Assembly: GCA_030680075.1 (NCBI GenBank)
Contig: JAUXWR010000540.1
Span: 62,001 to 126,000, forward strand
Source of the DNA: Legionella sp.
GTDB taxonomy: Bacteria > Pseudomonadota > Gammaproteobacteria > Legionellales > Legionellaceae
Length of the DNA stretch: 64,000 nt
Reading direction: 5' to 3'
In this document: positions 35,772 through 44,512 of the stretch, one piece after another
How positions within the stretch are numbered: the first letter of the stretch is position 1
Layout of the letters: each line of letters begins with the position of its first letter
Program-made: the position numbers and the translations under genes
Notes under the pieces: generated by a model
Seen by the model: the letters and a program-made list of their open reading frames with translations, nothing else
Database searches by the model: none
What the model was told of the DNA's origin: nothing

Positions 35772-36413
35772 TCATACTCCCAGGGCATTACGGTATTCTT
35801 CCTCTATTTCATCATCCAGGTCTGGATTCCCACCTCTCGCAGCAAGCGCTGCATTTACAGGTGTTGGTGGCTGATTAAGGCCACTGTTGCCATTTTCCAA
35901 ATCATCTTCACTCACGTGTGCTGTGTCTTCTGAAACAGGCGTCACTTCGGGATCAGTTGCAGGCTTTTTTTCTTTGGATAGCTGCGTTTGGATTACGGAT
36001 AATGTGACAGTCGCGCTATAGAGTATCAAAAATAAAAAAAGAACCTTGCAAAGAGAAGGGTTTTTTTTGCCATCGCACTCTTCACCTTGAAAATAGAGAA
36101 TAATGGCAAAGATACCCTTTAAAAGCGCAAATACTGCCTCCAGTCCCTCTACGAACATTTCAGATGGTTTGATGTCTTTAAAAAAAAGTGAGTAAACCGA
36201 TGAGGCAAACTCCACAAAGCTCGCCGCTATAATGGTCGCTATCGCTACGACTTGGGGTGCACCCACTACAACCGTTGATTCTGCATTTTGAAGAACCATA
36301 TTTCCAAGTTGGATATAGCGATGTTTTGGTGTCGATTTGGCATCTGTCGTTACGACATCTTTAAGCGATTGACCAGCTTTCTTTAATGTCTCTGTAGTTT
36401 TAGACCACGTCAT
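35772..36413 (-). CDS. Hypothetical membrane protein with acidic E-rich C-terminal tail
   Basis: The 213-aa protein has an AAGGAG Shine-Dalgarno before the ATG. A soluble N-terminus of about 50 residues is followed by hydrophobic segments (VVAIATIIAASFVEFASSVY; FALLKGIFAIILYF; KVLFLFLILYSATVTLSV). The hydrophilic tail of about 65 residues is rich in Pro, Glu and Asp and ends DLDDEIEEEYRNALGV. A glutamate cluster close to the C-terminus resembles the E-block signal of Dot/Icm type IV effectors in Legionella. No domain is recognised, so effector status is inference only. Confidence 0.65.
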   Translation of the reverse strand: MTWSKTTETLKKAGQSLKDVVTTDAKSTPKHRYIQLGNMVLQNAESTVVVGAPQVVAIATIIAASFVEFASSVYSLFFKDIKPSEMFVEGLEAVFALLKGIFAIILYFQGEECDGKKNPSLCKVLFLFLILYSATVTLSVIQTQLSKEKKPATDPEVTPVSEDTAHVSEDDLENGNSGLNQPPTPVNAALAARGGNPDLDDEIEEEYRNALGV

Positions 36414-36514
36414 TTAATCTCCTTATATGTGTTGCTTGTAATGCGTGCAGCGTTTCTGAATGTCGTCTTATATAATGATGTCGGCAAGTTGGGCGGAATT
36501 TGGGTACCTAACCT

Positions 36515-36693
36515 TTGCACAGGACAATTTTTAAATGCGGGTAAATAACTCGTCTTTGCGAACGAAGTGAAGCAATCCAGCGACCTTTGTGAGCAATTGA
36601 TGCGCTAATTGGGTTCTTCAAGGCCTCTGGATTGCTTCACTTCGTTCGCAAAGACCGCATCTATTTTGAAATTTAAAAAATTGTCCTGTGCAA
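36515..36693. mobile_element. MITE-like element, copy 1
   Basis: Terminal inverted repeats TTGCACAGGACAATTTTT (left) and its complement ending ATTGTCCTGTGCAA (right) bound a ~179-bp unit. Inside is a perfect 29-bp inverted repeat, 36552-36580 with 36627-36655. The flanks show similar but imperfect direct repeats (gggtaccta on the left, tggtaccaac on the right). It contains no ORF. A second copy is at 45616. The rest of the 36414-36892 gap shows no gene. Confidence 0.78.
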
Positions 36694-36892
36694 TGGTACC
36701 AACTATACTCATTGTTATTTAATGATGTCAAAAAGATATTTAGTTATCTTAAATTATCAGCAAATTACTTCATTGGATTACAGTCGAATATAAAGAGTTC
36801 AAGCTGTGCCTCTATTGGGTATTGTGTTATTATTTCGCCATATTAATTGTTTTTAATGTTATTTTTTCGTTAAACATCTAGCAGAGAATCCA

Positions 36893-37717
36893 TTGTTTAA
36901 GAATTATATTTTACCCTTTTTATTTTTAGCCTTATTTGCCCACGCAGGCTTCGCTGAGACACGTGAAATTGCCATTACGATTGATGACTTGCCTTTTGTG
37001 GGAGAAAGTAAGAATTTCCATTTAAACATGATTATCGAGGCCTTTAAAAAAAACAATGTACCTGCGACGGGTTTTGTTATCGCGGGGAACGTAAAGGCTG
37101 ACAATTGGGAAATGTTGCATAAATTTCAGGAAGCAGGATTTGCACTGGGCAATCATACTTTGTCGCATATTAGCCTGGATAGGGTTAATCCTGACGCCTA
37201 TATTCATGAAATAGACGCTGCTGATAAAATTTTATCCCCCGTTATGACCACGCCTAAATATTTTCGCTACCCTTATTTAGCGATGGGCAATGGCGATAAA
37301 AAAGATAAAATTCTGCATTTCCTCTCGTCAAAAAATTATCACATCGCGCCCATTACTATCGATAGTAAAGATTTTATATTTAATCAATTATTGCTATCCG
37401 TGCCAGAGAGTCAGCGACGTAGTTTTCTTGGCGCTTTAAAGCAGTGCTATGTCGATTTTATCTGGCAACAGACTCTACACGCAATGGAGAATAATCGGTT
37501 AAACCATAAGGACTCTCAGGCGCAGATATTATTAATTCACTCAAATTTATTAAACGCTTATGTTTTACCGGATATTATTAATCTCTACAAACAAAATGGC
37601 TATACGTTTGTGAGCCTTGATAAGGCGTTAAAAACGTTTGCTGGTAATGAAAAATCATCTAAAAAGCAGCATGCCAAAAGTGATGTTGATATAGAAGCTT
37701 TTATGGCCTGGGATTAA
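36893..37717 (+). CDS. Exported polysaccharide deacetylase-family protein
   Basis: The 274-aa protein has a signal peptide (YILPFLFLALFAHAGFA) starting at a TTG; no ATG is available upstream of the signal sequence. NodB-like motifs: AITIDDLPF (catalytic Asp plus metal Asp) and LGNHTLSHISLD (two metal His), then KYFRYPYLAMGN, where RxPY is conserved. It is a metal-dependent de-N-acetylase, probably acting on cell-wall or surface polysaccharide in the periplasm. It stands alone with its own promoter. Confidence 0.88.
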   Translation: MFKNYILPFLFLALFAHAGFAETREIAITIDDLPFVGESKNFHLNMIIEAFKKNNVPATGFVIAGNVKADNWEMLHKFQEAGFALGNHTLSHISLDRVNPDAYIHEIDAADKILSPVMTTPKYFRYPYLAMGNGDKKDKILHFLSSKNYHIAPITIDSKDFIFNQLLLSVPESQRRSFLGALKQCYVDFIWQQTLHAMENNRLNHKDSQAQILLIHSNLLNAYVLPDIINLYKQNGYTFVSLDKALKTFAGNEKSSKKQHAKSDVDIEAFMAWD

Positions 37718-37787
37718 CTTATTGTCCCCGTGATCGGATTTTAGGAATTCTTGTTTGAAAGTATGATTTATCAATTGGCAGGATCTG

Positions 37788-37845
37788 CCCCTCTCCCGCA
37801 AACGAGAAATAATAAAAAAGTGATGAATTTTATTGCGGGAGAGGG
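37788..37845. terminator. Hairpin between convergent genes
   Basis: Perfect 13-bp stem: ccctctcccgcaa (37788-37801 region) pairs with ttgcgggagaggg (37833-37845), across a ~32-base AT-rich loop. It sits between the convergent deacetylase and PAS-receiver genes. It resembles a widespread dispersed palindrome type, so it may be a repeat acting as terminator. Confidence 0.5.
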
Positions 37846-37882
37846 TTGGGGAGAGGGTTAAAATTTAAGTCCACATTTTGCC

Positions 37883-38827
37883 TCATCCCGCTTTACCCGT
37901 CTTAAACCCGGTTATTTCAAGATTAATATGGAAAATATAATGCTGAATAATCTGCTTCACCTGTTCTGCGGTAAGCGGCTTTGTAATGACCCCTTCCATT
38001 TGATAATAATCGCAATCAAGGCGCACGGTATCCGCTTCATAGCCGGTCAAGGCGATAATAGGCACGTGGTGGCCTGAGTCTTTTTCTTTGGCGCGTAATT
38101 GTTTAGCCATGACATAACCTGACGTATTTTCAAGCCCAATATCCATAAAAACCAAATCGTATTTGCCAGGTTCAAAAAGCGCATGAAATTTCGCTTCGTT
38201 ATCGGCAATTTCCACCAGACAATCATTATTCATTAAAATGGATTGAGCGGCTTTCTGAGCAATAGCGTTGTCTTCCACGATTAATATTTTAGGAGGTTTA
38301 GTCCATTTTTTGCTAGACAAATCGTTGGTGGTGCCCTTATCTGGACTGGCATTTTGTACTTGTAGTTGTTTTTTTACCAGATCAAATTGTTCCGATAACT
38401 GTATTTGGTCTGTCACGTCATTGAAAATAACCAGCAATCCATAAACTTCGTCAGCCTTATTTGTTAAGGGGATACGCGATGACTGGTAATTAATCACTTC
38501 ACCATTACTATCCACTACGGGTAAATCAGGGACTTTGATTTGAGGCTCAGCGTTTAAAATGGCGTTTATGTCATTTTTTTTAATAAGTTGCACTTGCTCT
38601 TCTGACCATAATCCATGCTCGCTCATCATTTTATATAAAGAGCCGATGTTTTTCTCAGGCAATGAATTAAGCTTCAGGAGTTTAAGGAAGTTATTATTGC
38701 AATCGACAAGGGCACAATGCTTGTCCAGCAAATAAGCATACCCTTCAGTGAAGTGAAAGGCGTCCTCATAGATGTTGGGAAGGGCAGAAGGTTGCTTCAA
38801 CTCCTGTTTATTAGCTTTCGTGTTCAT
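37883..38827 (-). CDS. PAS domain-response regulator receiver protein without kinase domain
   Basis: The 314-aa protein has a PAS-like sensor region (about residues 25-150; YAYLLDKHCALVDCNNNFLK, LLVIFNDVTDQIQLSEQF) and a receiver domain (about residues 185-305). Phosphoacceptor Asp is in DLVFMDIGLENTSGY, with switch Thr in IALTGYEA and Lys in VITKPLT. No histidine kinase core or DNA-binding output is present, so it must exchange signals with partner proteins. AAGGA lies 6 bases before the ATG at 38827, which is preferred over the ATG at 38842. Confidence 0.88.
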   Translation of the reverse strand: MNTKANKQELKQPSALPNIYEDAFHFTEGYAYLLDKHCALVDCNNNFLKLLKLNSLPEKNIGSLYKMMSEHGLWSEEQVQLIKKNDINAILNAEPQIKVPDLPVVDSNGEVINYQSSRIPLTNKADEVYGLLVIFNDVTDQIQLSEQFDLVKKQLQVQNASPDKGTTNDLSSKKWTKPPKILIVEDNAIAQKAAQSILMNNDCLVEIADNEAKFHALFEPGKYDLVFMDIGLENTSGYVMAKQLRAKEKDSGHHVPIIALTGYEADTVRLDCDYYQMEGVITKPLTAEQVKQIIQHYIFHINLEITGFKTGKAG

Positions 38828-38958
38828 GCTATTCCTTTCCATGGTATATTTTTTAAATATAATACATTTTTCGTAAGTCGGTGGTTTTTTTGGGAATTAT
38901 TCTTGTCAGAGTATTTTTCTCAAGCGATAATGGGTCAATTTTAACCAGTAATAATGCC

Positions 38959-39633
38959 ATGCGACGTCGAATAACAGGGTTTTTAGTGGTAGCCCACATG
39001 ACTATCATTTGCTTAAGTAATATCCTCGTGCAAATTCCTGTTAGTGTGGTTGGTTTACGTACTACGTGCGGCGCATTCAGCTATCCGTTGGTTTTCATCC
39101 TGACCGATTTAACCACGCGCTTCCTGAGTGCGAGAATTGCGAGAAGAGTAGTTTATATCGCTATGCTGCCAGGCCTCATCGCTTCTTTTTTGATTTCTAA
39201 CTGGTTCGAATACGGTTATCTCTGGGCATATAATACGATGGCTATGCGTATTGCTTTGGCCAGTTTTTCCGCCTATGTGGTGGGTCAATTAATTGATATT
39301 GTATTTTTCCAGAAACTACGCCAACAAAAACAGTGGTGGGTGGCGCCGACGGTTGCGACTATTTTTGGGAATTTTCTTGATACTTACTGCTTCTTTTTTG
39401 TGGCATTTTATCAGTGCAACAATCCCTATTTAAGTGCGCATTGGGTGGAAATCGCAACCGTTGATTTAGGGTTTAAGCTCTTAATAAGCCTGGTGTCGTT
39501 TATTCCTTTCTATGGATTCCTATTGAAATGGGCATCTCGTCATCAGTTCATCATCGCAGCAATTGCAACAGCGCCTCGGCCTGCATGTAAACCAATGGCG
39601 GTTGATACCGGCTCGATAAAGGCCGGTTCATGA
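38959..39633 (+). CDS. yhhQ: Queuosine precursor transporter YhhQ
   Basis: The 224-aa inner-membrane protein closely follows E. coli YhhQ (221 aa), which imports 7-cyano-7-deazaguanine for queuosine. Matching stretches are SNILVQIPVSVVGLRTTCGA, TASFSAYVVGQLIDI-like, QQWWVAPTVATIFGN and HWVEIATVDLGFKLLIS. The reading frame opens earlier at a GTG (38881); the ATG at 38959 gives the family length but lacks a strong Shine-Dalgarno. The last 91 bases overlap the convergent DAK2-DegV gene. Confidence 0.85.
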   Translation: MRRRITGFLVVAHMTIICLSNILVQIPVSVVGLRTTCGAFSYPLVFILTDLTTRFLSARIARRVVYIAMLPGLIASFLISNWFEYGYLWAYNTMAMRIALASFSAYVVGQLIDIVFFQKLRQQKQWWVAPTVATIFGNFLDTYCFFFVAFYQCNNPYLSAHWVEIATVDLGFKLLISLVSFIPFYGFLLKWASRHQFIIAAIATAPRPACKPMAVDTGSIKAGS

Positions 39634-41312
39634 CCAAAAGCTTCTGTTGTCATCTGCGCAAATTCTGCCGCTTTTTTCGGCGCACCGGCGTGTATTATAC
39701 AGTAGCTCTCCAACCCTTCTTTATTGGATAACTCCATGACGCTTGCCACAATTTTACTGAGTGCTTTGGTTTCATTAAACGCTTTATCAAAAATAATCCC
39801 ATGGCCTTCTTCATCAAGAGAGATGATAGGTTTCATTCCGGTAAACTGCGCGAATTTCCCTTTTAATTTACTAATCCGGCCAGAGCGTATCAGCGAATCA
39901 AACTGATCAACCATTATCAGTAAATGCGTTTTGCCGATTTTCTCCATTAAGGCGCTTTTAATGACACTGATTGAAAGACCGTCGGCTATTAATTCGGCTG
40001 CATGATTAACCAGCAAGCCTTGACTCCCTGATACATGGCAGGAATTAATAACGTGGACGTTTGAATAAGCTTTTGCCGCATTATTCATGGAATTATAGGT
40101 GCCGCTTAAAGCCGCCGCGACGCTAATAATCAAGACATCATCGTAATGCTCGGACAAGTGCTTAATCTTTTCAGTAATAAAGGCAGGGGACGGGCAGGAA
40201 GAGGTAGGATACGTTCTTAGACGCCCAAGCGACTCATAAAAGCTTGCACTGTCCAGACTATATTTGTCCAGTAAATGGTGCTCATCGATTTGGATATTTA
40301 AAGCGATTAAATGAATCTGATAATGATCAAGTACATCCTGGGGAATATTGGCGCTGGTATCTGTTACTAAGGCAATTCGAGCCTTTGGCGTATGTAAAAA
40401 TTGGTACTGGCGAAGCATATCGTCCACTTTAGGGTACTGCACTCGCCCCATATCCCGTAAGGCTGTGAAAATTTTCCACGGTTCATTACTATGGACATGA
40501 AAACGACTCAAATTTTTGTTGGCGGTTAGCACAATACTGTCGCCGTGCTCTTCCAGCAAACGGCTTAATCGGGATTTATCAATCGCATCTCCCATGAGGA
40601 GCGCTTCCGTACAATATCGTCTTTCTGGAGGGTTGCCTGGCGTAAATAGTTCGTGATTATGTTGTACGTTTGCCATAGGTGCTTTTTTTTCCTGAATTGC
40701 GGCAGGATTGGCAAGATAGGAAGAAAAGCCCTGAATAAAAAGCGTAAAGCCAAGAGCGCCTGCGTCTACCACTTGCGCTTCTTTTAAAAGCGCAAGTGTA
40801 TTGGTGGTGGATTGGAGCGCAAGCTCTGCATCGGTGTTTGATTTTTCCAGTAGAGCATTGAAACAGGAGGTATCGTTTGCATGGTTTGCGAGACTTTTTC
40901 CCCACACCTCCATTACCGTTAAAATAGTTCCTTCAACAGGGTTGGTAATGGCACTGCGTACGCTGATACAGGCGAAGTGAACCATATTGGCAAATTGCTC
41001 GGTGCCTATTTTTTCAGGCAAGGGGATTTCAAGCAAGCCATTAAAGAATTGGGAAAAAATCATTCCTGAATTTCCACGCGCACCTAAAATAGCCGCATTA
41101 GCCACAGCTTGCAGAGTCGCGGGAAGGGTCGGTTGCAAAAGAGCATGGTTAATAATAGCCTCGGCAGTAGCGGCCATATTATTGCCCGTATCCCCATCCG
41201 CAACAGGAAATACATTAATGGCATTTAAGGTTTCCCTTTGCATGATAATAGTGTGGCAGGCATTTATAAAAGCCGCGTGAAGCAATCCCGCATCCAGTTG
41301 CTGTAACGCCAT
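39543..41312 (-). CDS. DAK2-DegV fusion protein (FakA-like plus FakB-like)
   Basis: The 589-aa protein joins two modules. Residues ~1-200 are a DAK2 kinase-like domain (LNAINVFPVADGDTGNNM, ILGARGNSGMIFSQFFNGLLE) and residues ~200-300 a linking region. Residues ~305-589 are a DegV fatty-acid-binding domain (ALVTDTSANIPQ, YPTSSCPSPAFI, VAAALSGTYNSM). In Firmicutes the fatty acid kinase FakA and carrier FakB are separate proteins, so the fusion suggests a one-chain fatty acid kinase system. That role is inference. Confidence 0.9.
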   Translation of the reverse strand: MALQQLDAGLLHAAFINACHTIIMQRETLNAINVFPVADGDTGNNMAATAEAIINHALLQPTLPATLQAVANAAILGARGNSGMIFSQFFNGLLEIPLPEKIGTEQFANMVHFACISVRSAITNPVEGTILTVMEVWGKSLANHANDTSCFNALLEKSNTDAELALQSTTNTLALLKEAQVVDAGALGFTLFIQGFSSYLANPAAIQEKKAPMANVQHNHELFTPGNPPERRYCTEALLMGDAIDKSRLSRLLEEHGDSIVLTANKNLSRFHVHSNEPWKIFTALRDMGRVQYPKVDDMLRQYQFLHTPKARIALVTDTSANIPQDVLDHYQIHLIALNIQIDEHHLLDKYSLDSASFYESLGRLRTYPTSSCPSPAFITEKIKHLSEHYDDVLIISVAAALSGTYNSMNNAAKAYSNVHVINSCHVSGSQGLLVNHAAELIADGLSISVIKSALMEKIGKTHLLIMVDQFDSLIRSGRISKLKGKFAQFTGMKPIISLDEEGHGIIFDKAFNETKALSKIVASVMELSNKEGLESYCIIHAGAPKKAAEFAQMTTEAFGHEPAFIEPVSTAIGLHAGRGAVAIAAMMN

Positions 41313-41381
41313 GATAATTTTTTCGTTTGATGGACTTCAGTTAAGCATACACGGTCTTGGGCTTTGATGCAGCCCCCAAAA

Positions 41382-43841
41382 TTAACGTAAACGTTGGCGT
41401 TGATATTGCGACAACATCACCAGATTATTAATTAAAACCGTAGCGCCCGCGGTCAAGAATGGTACAGCGATAATCAGCGTCCATGGAGTTGTTAAAGGCA
41501 ATCCGAGAATGGCTCGGTTAAGATAATAATTTATAATTATGGCGCAGCAAATAGCGAGTAACCCCGCATAAAAACCAATAATGAAGGATTCACTGCTTCT
41601 AATCCATAATAATGTGCGCTTTCGCATACCGAGTGTTTTTAAAAGAGCGGTTTCCTGCTCTTTGAGATCGCTAAAAGACAGCATGGCAAGGATGGCAATA
41701 ATTAATCCGGTTAACAAGGCAAACAAGGTAAGAAGTGTTATCGCCTTACTTGCACTCTCAAAAATCCCTTGCAGTTTCTTAATCGTGCTCGCCACATCAA
41801 TTACTGTAACATTCGGAAATTGTTTGACGAGGTTAAGCAATTTATTTTGTTGATTTACTGATAAGTAAATGCTGGTAATATACGTTTCAGCCTGTTTTCC
41901 CAAGCTGCCCGGTTTAAAAAGAATAAAAAAATTAGGCTTGAAATTTGACCAGTTAACGCGGCGAATGCTGGTAATTTTTGCTTGCATAATTTGCGCATCG
42001 ATTCGAAATCCCAGGGTATCATTCACTTTAACGCCAAGTTGTTTTGCCAAACCGGCCTCGACAGATACCCAGTTTTCTTGTACATCTTTCCACTGACCGG
42101 CTGTCAGCGTATTTTCTGGCGGCAGATGCTCGCTCCATGAAAAATTAAGTTCTCTTTTCAAGGCATTAATTTCTTCGACTTTGTTTCCAAGAACTTGGCG
42201 CGTTGGCAAATTATTAATGCTAATCAAGCGCCCTTTTACCATTGGGTAGAGCATAAATCCTCTAATCGAATTTTTAGTAAGAAACCTGCTTATGTCGCTC
42301 ACTTGTGAGGGTTCAATATTGATAATAAAAAAATTGGGCGCCTCCGGAGGCAATTGCTTTTGCCACTCGTTCAGAAAATTATCTTTTAATAAAGCCAAAC
42401 AAAGAATCGCTGTCAGTGAGAGTCCTATTCCCACTATTTGTAGCGTGCTGTTTGCAAGATTACGTTCAATATTAGTAAACCCAAAATGCCACTTAATCGG
42501 GAGAAAGTGTTTAATAAAGCTCATTCCTGTTGTGCTAACTATCAAGATACCCGCGGCGAGCAAAACATAGAACAGAGTACCCATTAATACAATCATCGTG
42601 ATTGAAGCGGAGCGGGTATACCAATAGGCAAGGACTACCAATAGCAACAATGCCAGACCATAACTAATGGATTCCGTAACGCTTGTGGTGGGTGCTTCCT
42701 TACGAAAAATGCGAGTTGCACTGACATTGCGTAATTTTAATAAATTAACGAGTGTAAAACACAAGAGCACCACCATACCGGATGCAAAACTCAACAAAGC
42801 GGGTTTTAAAGTATGGGTGCTCTCAAGGTGCGGTAATAACCCGCTTAACCAATGGACAAGTAGGGGTTGTAAGGCGTAGCCTAAAAAAACACCGGCGAGA
42901 GAGGCCGCGGTTCCTAAAAACAATACACTCCCTACGTAGATAAACAGGATATCGCGAGAGGTTGCGCCAAAACAGCGTAAAACGGCTACTTGTTGCTGCT
43001 GGCGTTTAGTATAACGAAGGCTTGCCATACTAATGGCAACAGCCGCTAAAACCATGCTCATTAATGTGCCAATATTTAAATAAGCGAGAGTGCGTTCGAT
43101 GGTTTTTACCATCACACTATTTTTTTTACTATCCGTCCATTGTTGTTCCGTAATCGTGTTTTTCAGACTATTTTTTAAGCCGAGTAGTTGGTTTTCATTT
43201 CCTGCAAGCAGCCAGCTGTAGGTAACATTACTTCCTTTTTGAATAACGGCAGTTTTGGCGACATCCTTTTGATTCATCATAATTCTTGGAGAAATATTAA
43301 ACCAATCCCCGGTCTGTCCCGGCTCCTCAACCACGACGCCTGCCACTTTAAAATTGGCCAAACCGATAGTAATCGCATCCCCAATAGTAATTCCTAACGC
43401 CGGAAATAGTCTCGCACCTAACCATACCTCACCCTCTCTGGGCGGGGCGTTGACGCTAACCCCTTGACCTGCAAGTGTTGTTGCGATTTTTAATTGCCCA
43501 CGAAGTGGGTAGGCAGGTGCAATAGATTTTATCTGTGCGAGTTGCAGATTATCTCTATGGCCTACCATGCTTAGGAAAGAGAGGGTGTTGGTTTGAGTCA
43601 GATTTAATTTCTGTGCGCTATTTTTCCATGCATCGGGGATAGGGTTTTTGCTGGTTACCACCGCATCAGCGCCCAAAAATTGCCCGGCTTGCTGGTTTAG
43701 TTGGTGCTCAACCATACTGGTAAAATTGTTGAGAGCGCTAATGCAGGCGACTGCCACCAATAAAGCCAATGATATGAGCGTAAGCTCCCCACCTCGCCAG
43801 TCCCGCAACAAAGCGCGCAGTGGCAGGGGAAGCGTTAACAT
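41382..43841 (-). CDS. ybbP: ABC transporter permease (YbbP family)
   Basis: The 819-aa inner-membrane protein has the YbbP/LolE-like layout: about ten membrane segments and two FtsX domains. The first FtsX block is LMSMVLAAVAISMASLRYTK, then RQQQQVAVLRCFGATSRDIL. The second, at the C-terminus, contains SFSDLKEQETALLKTLGMRK. It overlaps the ATPase gene ybbA by 7 bases. The YbbAP pair next to tesA is conserved in gammaproteobacteria and has been linked to export or lipid handling. Confidence 0.9.
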   Translation of the reverse strand: MLTLPLPLRALLRDWRGGELTLISLALLVAVACISALNNFTSMVEHQLNQQAGQFLGADAVVTSKNPIPDAWKNSAQKLNLTQTNTLSFLSMVGHRDNLQLAQIKSIAPAYPLRGQLKIATTLAGQGVSVNAPPREGEVWLGARLFPALGITIGDAITIGLANFKVAGVVVEEPGQTGDWFNISPRIMMNQKDVAKTAVIQKGSNVTYSWLLAGNENQLLGLKNSLKNTITEQQWTDSKKNSVMVKTIERTLAYLNIGTLMSMVLAAVAISMASLRYTKRQQQQVAVLRCFGATSRDILFIYVGSVLFLGTAASLAGVFLGYALQPLLVHWLSGLLPHLESTHTLKPALLSFASGMVVLLCFTLVNLLKLRNVSATRIFRKEAPTTSVTESISYGLALLLLVVLAYWYTRSASITMIVLMGTLFYVLLAAGILIVSTTGMSFIKHFLPIKWHFGFTNIERNLANSTLQIVGIGLSLTAILCLALLKDNFLNEWQKQLPPEAPNFFIINIEPSQVSDISRFLTKNSIRGFMLYPMVKGRLISINNLPTRQVLGNKVEEINALKRELNFSWSEHLPPENTLTAGQWKDVQENWVSVEAGLAKQLGVKVNDTLGFRIDAQIMQAKITSIRRVNWSNFKPNFFILFKPGSLGKQAETYITSIYLSVNQQNKLLNLVKQFPNVTVIDVASTIKKLQGIFESASKAITLLTLFALLTGLIIAILAMLSFSDLKEQETALLKTLGMRKRTLLWIRSSESFIIGFYAGLLAICCAIIINYYLNRAILGLPLTTPWTLIIAVPFLTAGATVLINNLVMLSQYQRQRLR

Positions 43842-44512
43842 TGCAGTTTTCCATCAATTAAGGGCCATTGAAATTGGCAGCGGGAAGCCAATGCGTCGTC
43901 GTGTGTGACTATCACCAGCGTCGCTCGATGTTCACGATTTAACTCAAATAATAAATCAATAACCGCAAGCCCCGTTTTTTTATCCAGATTCCCCGTTGGC
44001 TCATCGGCAAAGAGTACGGCAGGTGTGATAGCAAAGGCGCGAGCAATAGCCACGCGTTGTTGCTCACCCCCTGATAATTGCAAGGGGTAATGACTTTGGC
44101 GGTTACTGAGTCCTACTTTCGCTATCCATTCTGTGGCGATGGTGCGGGCATTTTTAATATGATTGATTTCCAGGGGCAGCATAATATTTTCAAGAGCGGT
44201 GAGATTTGGTAGTAGCTGAAAAAATTGAAAAATAAACCCAATGCGCGTCGCTCGTAACTGAGCGCGCTCATCCTCGCTGAGGAGCGTTATATCTTTTTTA
44301 TCATAAAAAATTTGCCCAGAACTGGGCTTTTCAAGTCCCGCCATCAGTGTTAATAAAGATGTTTTTCCAGAGCCTGAGGCGCCGGTAATTGCAATGGTTG
44401 CCCCTGAATTGATGGTCAGATTGATATTTTGTAAAATGTGTAACCATTGATCATTAATCTTGATGCTATAATTCACATCAATCAATTTGATTATTGCATC
44501 TGGGCGCGCCAT
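43835..44512 (-). CDS. ybbA: ABC transporter ATP-binding protein (YbbA)
   Basis: The 225-aa ATPase has Walker A TGASGSGKTS, signature LSGGEQQRVAIARAF and Walker B LFADEPTGNLD, with HDD after the switch region. It partners the YbbP permease directly downstream. The start at 44512 (MARPDAIIKLIDVNYSI) fits the family; the frame extends a further 24 codons into tesA. The start codon shares the CATG with the divergent tesA start, with AAGGA 11 bases upstream. Confidence 0.92.
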   Translation of the reverse strand: MARPDAIIKLIDVNYSIKINDQWLHILQNINLTINSGATIAITGASGSGKTSLLTLMAGLEKPSSGQIFYDKKDITLLSEDERAQLRATRIGFIFQFFQLLPNLTALENIMLPLEINHIKNARTIATEWIAKVGLSNRQSHYPLQLSGGEQQRVAIARAFAITPAVLFADEPTGNLDKKTGLAVIDLLFELNREHRATLVIVTHDDALASRCQFQWPLIDGKLQC

